A stretch of DNA of 64,000 nucleotides from Ceratorhiza oryzae-sativae (Eukaryota; Basidiomycota; Agaricomycetes; Cantharellales; Ceratobasidiaceae): positions 480,975 through 544,974 of the forward strand of contig JARWMV010000004.1 in NCBI GenBank assembly GCA_030998015.1, written 5' to 3'. The notes under the pieces are model-generated. The model saw nothing but the letters and a program-made list of their open reading frames with translations, did no database searches and was not told the DNA's origin. The position numbers and the translations under genes are program-made. Shown piece after piece: positions 1 to 10,500 of the stretch. How positions within the stretch are numbered: the stretch's first letter is position 1; each line of letters begins with the position of its first letter.

Positions 1-842
1 GTCATACTCGATGGGAGAGCCGCATGCAGTCCATGATCCATTGCTTCTTTCAGCTCCAGGACGAACGGATCATCATCAGATTGTAGCTTGTAGCCATAAA
101 TGGAGTCAACTAGCGTTGCAGCGGCGGTCCTGTGGCGAATTGAACTTAGTGCTTCGGCAGGTTGCATTAGATGAGGATTACCTATGGAATTCTGCATCGA
201 GCTCATTTGAAGTGGTTGTTTTTTTCGACCTCTGGAGTAGCCTTTGCAATAGCAGGCGGGCTTGAAGCTGCTGTGAAGAATGGAAACTCTCGGCGGCTTT
301 TTTATGTAACCAAGTGTGCATAAGCCGACGGGACTTTCTCCATCTGTCGTTGTAGCCCAACAAAGTGATGAAGCCCGGCCAGTGCATCCTAAAAGCAAAG
401 CCAAGTCTCACAACCTGTGACGGATTCGATTAGTAGAATGTGACATACAACGAAGGTTCTCTCAACATAGTCGGACAGATTCTGTCAGAATATATGCCCG
501 ACCGCTTCTCTAAGAGATTGATGGCATCCTCGGACGAGTTCAAGACTATAATTTGGGTTCCAAACATCCGTAATGAAATAATATCACCTGCCAGAGAGCC
601 ACGTTAAAGGTATCAACCTGGTATTCAGGTTCAATGGCGATGCACTTACTACCGAGCATTTTCCCAAGTTTCATAAATCCAATGTGCTCGTTCTCAGTGG
701 GCATGGAGAGAAGATTGCCAATGATCGGCCAGTACATTGGACTTGGAGGCAAAGGGTATGATTGACGTTTCCGGTTCCAAAATATTAACCATGCTCCCGA
801 CACGATGGCCACGGCCCCAAGCAGAATTGGAGGATTGACCAT
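1..842 (-). CDS. Cytochrome P450, 5' part (gene runs off the left edge)
   Basis: Membrane-anchored haem-thiolate monooxygenase of the ER, N-terminal part only. From the ATG at 840-842 the first exon (to about 653) gives a hydrophobic anchor, a basic stop-transfer and the proline hinge YPLPPSPMYWPIIGN. After an intron, exon 2 gives the GDIISLRMFGTQIIVLN beta-1 region. After another, exon 3 (411 to about 180) gives GYNDRWRKSRRLMHTWLHK, the helix C WxxxR motif that contacts haem propionate. A fourth exon reaches the edge. Exon borders match those of the complete P450 at 57797-60014, which supports the model and makes the two paralogues. I-helix, ExxR and the haem Cys lie outside the window, so activity cannot be judged. 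Substrate unknown. Confidence 0.85.
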
Positions 843-1340
843 GGTCTGACAGCCTACAGGTTACTTCCCGACACACCTGCTCATTCTGATTTTATCAATC
901 ACGACGGTTAACTGCGTGATCTCCACCGGTAATCTCAGCCCGAGGTTGCTTCGGGGCTTCGTCACTTCATATGTCCCCGATGCCGGACTGATGATCATGA
1001 TACGTCAAATTCGTTGATCGATGCGAGGACGATCCAGATTTCGAACGGCCCGGAGGCCGACGGCAGCTCTATCAAGGTTCGTGTAGGCTGGATTGAAGGA
1101 TATCACATGGCGCATGCTTGCCGTGATCGCTGAACACCCATGAAGAACTTCCGCTCGTTCGGCCACACTAGCGGGGCTCATTCATGCAACGCCCAGGTGA
1201 TTGAACTCAATTCAATTTTGCTTGAAAATTACAGCCGAATGATTCATGACCTAGATAGCCCCACAACATTTACGCAATGTCACCATAGCTAAGGCATCAT
1301 TAGAGTTAATGTTCAGTTCAACGTACGTAAGTCACAAAAC
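843..1340. other. Intergenic, P450 promoter side
   Basis: No ORF or RNA gene is supported. It lies between the start of the leftward P450 gene and the stop of the leftward GH74 gene, so it should hold the P450 promoter and the GH74 terminator. I see no clear TATA box. Confidence 0.5.
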
Positions 1341-4093
1341 TTACAAGATTCCACGCCCGTTGGTACCGATATAGACTCTTCCGTAGATTCGAGGGTCTCC
1401 AGAAATAGGCTTAGATGCACCAAAGGCTCATCAGAAACGATGTGTACAATTGAACACATGCGCATATACTCACATTAGTTGATGGATTGGCAAATCCGTG
1501 AGCAGCATCGTTGATCTGAACCCACGTGCTCCCCGAGTTATCCGATCGGAAGTATCCAGTCACGCCACTGATAGTGGCAGCAGCGAATACGCTCGCGTAC
1601 TGCCCGCTCGTCTTGGGCGCACCCAGGCCGATTTCCCAGGCTTGGGTCACACCAGAAACTGCCGTGAAGGTTGTCCCATAGTTGGTCGAGTGGAACAGTC
1701 CTTTATCAGTCGAGACCCAAACATCTCCAGCGACGTTCGGATTTGCCACGATCTTTACCGGGCTGCTCGAGGAGCCAAGGCTTCCAGCGGTGGCGGTAAA
1801 GGTCGAACCATAATTGGTGGAAACGTAGAATTTGCTGCCAGTAGCAGCGTAGAAGACGGTGGCGTTTTTCTTATCGGACGCGATAACGCTGCTGGTAGTC
1901 AGGGTAGAAACGGTGGTAAAGGCGCCCGAGTTGCGGGATACGCTGACGCTGGAAGCGCTACGCCAGAGGATAGTATCGCCGTTGGCATTGATCGCGACCT
2001 TGCCGCCATATGCACCGTCAGGAGCGGGAGTATACGGGGTCCAATTGGCTCCCGAGTCCGTCGAAACAGCAACCTGCTTGTTACCGTCGGTTCCGTCGTT
2101 CCCGATCCGAACAACAGTGGCGGGCTAACCGAGAGTTAGATTCTTGGGAAGAGCAGCACTAAACGCCACTTGCCTTGAGGCCAGCGTAATCCATGTCAGG
2201 GGTCGTGACATAGTGGGGATTCAGGTATGCATACTTCGGGGCAGTGGTCAAGCTCGAGTGCACGAATCCACCGATATCGCCAACTCCAGAAAGCAGGTTC
2301 GGACCAGAAGGAGGAGAGATCAGTGCCAGCACCGCGGTTTCTTCGATACCATCCGCCAGAGACTTGAGGGTGATGTTGTGAACCGTGTCCCATTTCGTGA
2401 GGTCACGACCGCCATAGACAGTTGCACCAGTGCCTACACAAGAGAAATAAGCACAGGTTCTCAGTGCTCAACGACCTCTGGTCGTACCGTAGAGCCAGTG
2501 GTTCGAGTCGAACGGATCAATGGAGAGAGCTTGCATCATCCAGCCGATCTATGACATCATCAGGGATTGCTTGTCCGCCAGAGTCTAAACCGACATACCT
2601 GCTTCGTATCGGTGTTGCCAGGAGGGTTGAGCCAAGGCGCCAGGGATACGTCGTACTTGTAGTAGCGATTCTGTTGCTATATTTAGCCTGGAGCCGCATT
2701 CGGGCATTTTAGCACTGACCATATTGGGGTACCCAGCCCACTCCCAAAGCCTCGTCCAAGTCGCGCCCGAGTTGTTAGAGCGGAACACTTGGCTATCGGG
2801 CCACCACTCGTTCAACGGCGCAACCATCAGTGTACCGGGCTTTTGCAGGTCGACAGCCAGCCCACTGAATCCGAACGTGAGATCGCTGCCGCTAACCGGG
2901 GTTATATCTGTCCAGGTTGAGGTCGCAATGTTGTATTTGTAAACCGCGCCAAGAGTGCCGTCGTAAGGTCCGGCATTATTGTTATAAGTGATGTAGAGCA
3001 CTTTTTCAGCAGGAGAAAGGACACCATGGTGGGGCATGTAAGTGGTTGGCTGGCCAGCGACCGCAGACCCTATCAATCAAATAGCCCATCAGCATGACAT
3101 TTCCGACACATCCCAAAGGGCACTTACAGGTCGAGCCACCATCGTTGGAAACAAATACCGAGTTGGCGTTGGTGTTTGCGACGCCGACGAAGATGCGGGG
3201 AGTCGCTGTCCCAGATTTGGATGAGGTGGAGTCAAACGTGATCCAAGCGATGCCGGTCTTGTCGCTGTTGTATCCGGTCGAATCGGAGGGATTCGCGATA
3301 TATGTACCTAACCCGTCAGGTTGTAAGTTCGCCTATTTGTGTTACACACAAACAGGACGTACCAGTATTCGTGAACGACGAGACTTTGGTGAAGGTCACG
3401 CCGTAATCGGTCGACTTCCACAAGCCATTTCCGCTTCGTGCACCGAAGAAGAGAATGGAGTTTTTGTTCGGGTCGATGGCAAGGCGCTGTGCATAGCATA
3501 TGAGATGATAACCCAACACTTCGATTCGCGGCCCTCACCTCCCCAAGACCACGTCCCGGCATGTTCCCGCCTACTTTGAACGGCAGTTTTGTGACTGCCC
3601 ACGTGCTTCCGTAATCAGAGGACCGAAGAACTTGTCCGTTATTGGGGTCCCAGCTGTTGGTGTACAAGCCAGTAACCGCATAGACTCGTTTCGGTTCCAC
3701 CGGATCGGTTGCTGGTTCATAAGATTCGATAAGTAAACCGATAAAACCAAAGAGGGTGTCTGCTTACCGACGGCATCGACACCCCAGTAGTTCCAAGTGA
3801 CGCTATCCGCAAAGTCCAAGAGCGGAGTCCACGAGTCGTCGGCGTTAAGTTTGTACAGACCTCCAATATCGGTACGGGCATAGGCAAGGCCCTTTTCCTT
3901 GGTGTTGAAAACGATACCTTTTGACCGTATGAGTACTTTATCAAATCCCAGATCACATCGGCATACCAGGCACAAATCCACCGCCTCCACCGATCTTGAC
4001 GTTCTTCCATTTGTAGGCTTGGAGGGGCGAGGCTGCTCCGGCCAACCTGAGAGAGCCGAGCGCAAGGGCGACACAAGTCGCGAGTCCAAACAT
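1341..4093 (-). CDS. GH74 xyloglucan-specific endoglucanase, secreted
   Basis: Hydrolyses beta-1,4 links in xyloglucan outside the cell. Start at the ATG 4091-4093: MFGLATCVALALG is a signal peptide, then YKWKNVKIGGGGGFVPG begins the first beta-propeller. Exons visible on the minus strand include 4093-3967, 3917-3768 and 3711 to about 3541, then several more to the stop at 1341-1343. Family landmarks are ARTDIGGLYK (first catalytic Asp), NYWGVDAVG, LYTNSWDPNNGQVLRSSDYG and SGVGDIGGFVHSS (second catalytic Asp, near 2260-2290). Repeated BNR/Asp-box units such as STDYGVTF, SNNSGATW, STNYGTTF and SDNSGSTW follow. It ends in IGTNGRGIL with no CBM1 cellulose-binding module, which many fungal GH74 enzymes carry. 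All frames can be joined through GT-AG introns, so it looks intact. The long ORFs on the plus strand here are shadows. Confidence 0.92.
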
Positions 4094-5396
4094 AGCAAGG
4101 GGGCAATTTACGCTGAGCGCGGAATCCGTGTCAATTGACGCTTTATACTTGTTGCATAACGCACAGCGTATTTTCCCGAACTTGCGGCGCGGAAAGGCTG
4201 ATGCACCGTCGCTATCCCCATACGTCCCAACAAAAGTTGCCGTCGGTATATTGGATGAATTCTCGCGCAAAATGCTGCCGGAGGACGTGACGTGGTGAGA
4301 GTTAGCGGTTGTGGTGGATGGGTTTCCTTGTGATCGTCGACGCTTCCGAGCCAATCGGTGATCCAGTGACCTGGTGGGGGCAAAAGGTGTTACACCGAGC
4401 CTTTCCCGAACAGTCACCTGTGCCGAGTTTTGCCGGGAAAGAACGTACAGCGGAGGAATCCATCCAGACGCGACGAAAGAATCAGCGCTGTCACCCAATC
4501 AGTATTGATGCCGGTCTCGAGATTGAGGCTAAACGATAAAGCTGCAAGGCGCGATTGCGGAGAGAGATGAACCAATTCTGGCATCGAATTGCGAGTACAA
4601 TTTCCAGAGCCTCCTATAGCGCCGAGACATGAAAGCTGAAGGTTTGATTCCCGAGGTGGGAGTCGGCAGCGAAATGGCTTAAACGCACGTGACGACTGAT
4701 GTTGTTACCGTTACACATGTGGCTTGGGTCTAATCTGCCAGCTGCCGGCGCGCATCCGACGAACTCACGACATTCTGGGGAGGACTGGTACAGGCATTGG
4801 GGCTAGATACGAGGCTAGGGGATATGGTTTGCGATGTGTTACACGTAAAGACGCGGGCCTGGTGAGCGGTCTATCGTACTCCGCTGGCTGATGCTTGGGA
4901 GTCCGTTCTCCTGTTGCCAATTCTTTTTGCTACGCCCTGTTCACCAGTCGATTCATTCCCTGGCATTTATACTTCACAAATGAAATATCCATCCTGTCAC
5001 CAATTCACTCCTTTCGGTCGTCTGCCAAGCATAAGTTGGTCTCGCCCTGCTGCCGAGACTGGATCGGCCGAGCCGCGTGATTTTCGCCACACTTCTGCGG
5101 GGTAAGCTTCTGCAGTTGCTCGATCATCAATGACGTTTTGGACAAGGTGAGATCATCTCTAGGCTCAGCGCACCAGTTTTGCTCACGTTGTATGTATTCA
5201 GAGCACGCATCGGACCAGCGTATCACAATCCACCAGCAACTTTCACGTACCAGATTCGCTGGACGCCGCATCGAAGCTAGCCTCCTGTCTCGGCCGGCAC
5301 TCTTCTGAGCCTCCTATTTACTTCTCCGCTACCCCGCCGCCCCGGGCCAAACGCATCCCCGACCAGAGAAACCGACTATATAATCCCAACCTGAGA
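4094..5396. other. Intergenic region between divergent genes
   Basis: About 1.3 kb between the GH74 start (leftward) and the proline-rich protein start (rightward); it probably holds both promoters. Pyrimidine-rich runs precede 5397 and TATATAAT lies near 5378. I find no convincing protein exon or tRNA. Confidence 0.5.
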
Positions 5397-7159
5397 TGCC
5401 TGGTTCGCCTCCCCCGAAATTCCCCCCCCCCTCATATCGTCAAAGTCTGCTCGAAAAAATCGACATGTACTTGCCCGCCGACCTCGTATCCTGGCTCGAT
5501 ACCATGAGCGCACTTCGCCTGCTGCTCGGCATCGTTGCCCCGACCCACCTCTCCCTCCCTCCCTTGCAGGCGATGTGAGTAGCTCCAGCGTATATGCTTG
5601 TGCTAGTAACGCTAACGATGCTGCTCCAGCACGAGAGTTAGCTCTCTCGCGACTGTCGACCCTATCCAGGTGTCGACATCCCTGCTCACCTTCATCCACG
5701 ACCACCCGCCCACTCTTCCCACCCCCTCGACACCCAGCATCATCATCGCACAGCTGGCGAGGAGCGCCGACACGGCTGGAAAGTGGGCAAACAACAAACG
5801 CGACAAGATGGTGCACGACCTGTGCTACGCCAGACCCGGTGAGTTCGCTAACCAGTCCCTCCCCGCGAGTTAGAGCTAACCACACCCAACGGTCAGCCTT
5901 GATACAATCGCCACGGGCACTCAAGGTGTATCACAGGCTGTTCGTCATCCGGCGCCAGTTCTGCCCTGGCCGTCCGCAGTTCCTGGACTCCATCCCCCGT
6001 CCGGAATGGCGGTCTCGCCCGCGACGGTTCCCGCCGGCACTGGCCATCCCCCCTCTTCCCGTCCCTCCCCCGCCCGTCCCTCCTCCAGCCCCTATTCCCG
6101 ACCCCCCTCCGGCTCCCGCCCCGGTCCTCCCTCCGGCAAGCCGGGTCCTCCACTCACCGACCAGGACCCGGCTCACGTCCCTGGACGGCCCCCTCCCCCC
6201 TCAGCCCGGCCACCCCCGCCCCCGCAGACCCCCACCGGCGCCGACAAACCGCTGGACCCGTCCCCCACTCCCAGTCCGCCTGCCAAGCCGGGTCATAGCT
6301 GGGGCAAGGACGCATATGCGGCCTCGCTCCGCACCTGGCTGGACACCCAGGCGAGGTTCCTGGGTTTGATAACGCGCCTGCGCGCCAGTATATCTGTGCG
6401 CGCGTGGCTCATCAGACTCGGGAACTGGATGCCCCTGCTGGAGATGCCCATGTGGCTAGTCCTCGGGATGGTCATCGGGACGGTCCTCGGGCAGCTCTAC
6501 CTCGCATGCCGAGGGTACCTGGATGGCCGACGTTCCCCTCCCCCTCCTCGTCCCGCGACTCCCGCTCCCACCTCCCCTAGGATTGCTCGAATGGTCGAGC
6601 TATCCTACCGACTAGAGGTCCGTGTCTACTCAGACCGTTCCTCCCGTCGTATCCACAAAGCTCATCGCTTTGTGAGGGCCACCGGCTTGGTCGACAAACA
6701 AAGCCAGCTGGAGGCCTACGCATGGGTAGAAATGCAGCGGGGGTTCAGAGACTTGGAGCTGGGCTTCGTGCGCCAGCGAAACATTCGATTCAAGACGCGG
6801 ATCATTCGCTGGGCGGCTACGTGGGACCGGTGCATGTGCTGCACCAAAACCTACGCTAGGGTTGAACACGAACGTGAGTGGGTTTCTCTTGTTGTAAAGT
6901 CCCGATCGGCTGACATTTCCTAGCGGAGGTGTTCAAGAGCTTGGAGGAATTGCAGGCCGTACTGGCAGGTGGGGTCGACTGCGCCGAGTGGCACCCGGCG
7001 TTCTACTGGAGCGCGCCGGATAGCCCAACGCCGAGCCGACCGCCGACACCGCTGAACCCAGAGCTCCGAGACAGAGCCATCTGGGTGCCAGTGGTTGAGC
7101 CGGAGGAGATCGAGGAGGATGGAGTGGATCGGCGGCGATGGAGCAGCTGGGGCAGATAG
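5397..7159 (+). CDS. Proline-rich single-pass membrane protein, function unknown
   Basis: I do not recognise the family. A four-exon model is supported. Exon 1 runs from ATG 5397 to about 5575 (MPGSPPPKFPPPSYRQ...). Exon 2, about 5631-5839, has STSLLTFIHDHPPTLPTPS. The long exon 3, about 5898-6871, holds a Pro/Ser-rich stretch, then WLIRLGNWMPLLEMP, a transmembrane segment MWLVLGMVIGTVLGQLYLA, and a basic helical region. Exon 4 (about 6924-7159) is acidic and ends in RRRWSSWGR. Introns are GT-AG, and each donor-acceptor pair keeps the frame. The extended proline tract on one side of a single membrane segment suggests a surface or wall-associated protein; that is inference. CpG-rich like other host genes, so not a repeat relic. 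Confidence 0.65.
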
Positions 7160-7581
7160 GCTAAGTGTTGTATTAGCCTGCCGAAGTGTGTATCTAGTTG
7201 TATTGGTCATGTATTCATTAATAAATTCTCTTACCCCCTGGAGGGGCCCACTATTCAATATCATGTCACGCATGATGCGAGCCTTATATTTTATTGACTT
7301 GAGAGAATTGAAACTCTCTGGCAGGTTTTGTGTCATCCGCCGCATACATGCGCGTCCCTACCCTCGCGTGTCTTCTCTCGGCTGGTGGGTGGCTATCCCG
7401 CTAAACAAACAATATCAGAGCCACACAAGCCGAGCTATTTATGCGCGGACTGTATCACGCGCCAATCGACCACCCACTCTCTTGCACCCACGTTCAACAA
7501 ACTGCCCCTCTAGTCATGCTAGCCATAAACCTTTCCTTTTCCCTTACCCTCACTCTGCCTCCCACATTCTTTTGTGACACA

Positions 7582-10500
7582 ATGCGTGTGGGCTGCCCAC
7601 CAAGGTAGGCGATTTTGTCACCGCCCCTATCTGGCCTAAGCTCACTTCGAATGCAACTGCGATGTGCTTACCTTTTGACAGCCCCGCTCTCACGACCTTT
7701 AATGGATCGATAGCCGACCTTCCGGCCCTACCGCCGACGCACGGGCCACTGCTTGGGCCAACGCCGTCAGAACAGTCTCAGCTCGTTCCGCTCCAGAACA
7801 ACGGCACGGCTTTACAGATCCAAGCCACTGGCCGTAAGTGGATGACTTCCCGTAAGCGCTAAAGCTATTCTAAGCTAAGCTTTCCAGCGCTAAAGATTGT
7901 CTATTGGCTGAATGACCGTGGTTTGGACCGGGACCACAAAACCGATCTGGCAGGTACTGTTGGCGAAATTTCGAGCAATTTCTCTTACATGTCATATGTG
8001 GCCTCACGTCGTGATGACGCTTTCTGTTTGTATGTTCAGGACGTACCGCATGTTTCAGCGACGAAAATGTATATAAATTGAGTAGAAAATACATGATGGT
8101 TTCGGCATACCCCCTCGATTATACTGTACCACACTATCGCGTACTGCTTCAAATGGCACCCAAGAAGTCTCAGAAAGCGCGAGGTAAAGCTCGTGCTTGT
8201 CGTACTCCGTCCCCATCACCACCCCTGAGTCTGCGGTTGGCTGCTCGTCGTGGTCGACGCGCTGGTGCTGTGACGTACTCGCCTAGCGAGCTCCGATTGC
8301 TTTTGAGGCTTGTCCGGAAGCATCGACCGCGGACTGCAAGCGACTGGGCGGCTATCGAAGCAGAGTATAACGCTTTGGTACCCACCAGTCGCGAGCGTCG
8401 TGCTACAAACCTCCGAACGCGATTTGACAAGGTTGGTCAGCTTTTATTAAACGCTCAGATACCATGCTCACCTAAATTGCTGTAGCTGGTTCGTATGCCC
8501 AAACCAACTGGCAACCCAGAAGCGAATGAGCTGCATGAACAGGCTGTCGAAATTGATCAAGACCTGGAGGGAATGGAGTACACACGTGTGCTCGACGACT
8601 CATCGCCTACACCAAGTGACCAGGGGACAATTCAATTGTCATCATTGGACTCTGAGCCAGAGATATTGGACCCACCTGTGCTTCCACCCTCTACGGCAGC
8701 CTCTGGTAAACGCAACGCACCCTCTTCTCCGCCTTTTCGTGCTGTTGCTCGCAAGATCCATCCCAACTCGCAACCCGTCCAGGCTCGTAACTCACTTGAC
8801 GCAGCCACTGCACATCTTGCCTCGATTCTTAGTCCCGCCACAGAGCAAGAGTTGATCAATCGCCAGCGAGAGGATGATATTGGGCGACTTACCATTCTGT
8901 CTCTGAATGACACTATTCAGGACCTTCAAGCTGAGCTTTCGCAGGAGCGTCAGAGGAGCCACGCACTAGAGAACCAGCTTCAGAACCAGGAGATGCAGCG
9001 CCAGATTGAGATTCAGGTGCGAGAGCAGATTCGTCAGCTTGCTTTGACTCGTGAATCGGGTGTTATACCTTATCGTAACCCAGCTCCATGGCAAGAAGTC
9101 CCTCGGTTGTTGTCTAGTGAGCCCCTCGATCCATCCTTCTGGCCTGACACTCCTCCTCGACGCACGTCTGGCGAAGCTCACCCAAGCTGGAAGCCTGGAC
9201 CACCTCCAGAGCGCTCGGATGCCTCAGGATCTGGGACTCGTCATTATTAGGGCTTGCCATTGTGGATTTTCTGGAGTTCTACGTACAGATGGCCAATTAC
9301 GTTGCAGTTGATATGGACTGTGGGTGTGTACCATGGCGTAGTTGGCTTTGAGGTATACATGAGAAAATCTGTACTTAGAGCTCATTTTTGTACATACCAT
9401 GACATTTTGTTGTATACCAAAGCTGTTGTTTCTTGTACGACTTGAGAAACCATGCTGAATTGTGGTGGCAGAGCGAAGAACATTCTGGCACTCTGCGAAG
9501 CGCTGGGATCTACGGATCACTTGGGCTGTGCATGCTGAGTCAGGTGGAGCCTCCGATTTTTGCCTAAGTTCCACTCGCACCTTCCCCCCTCCCCTTACAT
9601 GGATGATTCAAAGTTAGAGGTGCCGTTCAAGTAAGTTTCTTGGCTGTGTGTAAAGCACGATGAACTGAGATACTCAAAACGACAGATGTATCTACACAAT
9701 AAAATAAAGATTATTCGTTGTCTTCTAGGTAGAAGCGTCGGGTGCGATTGTGCGCATGAACATTCGATAACAAAACACGGTGAGCATAATCGCATATTGA
9801 TGCACCAAGTGTGTCCTCCCGAGGCATATAAACTGACCGAATTTCATTGATTCCAATGCAGCATGTTCGCAGATTGTGGAGTCGGACACACACCTCCAGC
9901 AGCACTTGGCGTCCCTCTGGATTGTTGATGTCTAGAGGTAACCGAAGTCGAGCAAACACCCCCTGCAAGGAGCGCATTCCCCATTCAGCAGCCTGGCGTG
10001 CCTGTGTCAGGTTGTTGCTCTCTTGGATTACTCTCCTGCGTTCGTGGCGATTAGAAGGAAGCCGGCTCCCCTTCTTGAGTGGGGTGCGTATTTTTCCCTC
10101 AAGTACCACCGAGTTGTTACGGAATGCGGTGTCAGCGATCAGGAAAAATCCTTCAGGTGTGTCGTTAACCAGCTTCAAGTACACATCCCGAGCAATTCGA
10201 GCGTCATGCCAACTACCTGGTGCGTTGAGTTTGCATGCAATTACACAGCCTATGCAATATCGTTAGGTGAGTTTGATCCACCGCTTGAATTACTTGTATG
10301 CTTACCATCAGGCGCAAAAACAAATATGTTGCTCACCCGGTGTGAGTGCAACCAGCCGTTGTACGTTGCCTCTTCTTCTTGCGGATCCGAACTTGTTCCA
10401 ACTGGCAGGTTGAGGCCATCCATGAACCCAAATGCTCCACAAATTGAGGGGTGTCGACGCTGGATCAGCTCTGAGAACTTGCCCATCTGGTCTGGAGTAG

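Noticed and set aside
1498..2140. Long plus-strand ORFs opposite the GH74 gene
   Set aside because: They are antisense shadows of GC-rich exons; GH74 motifs on the minus strand account for the sequence.
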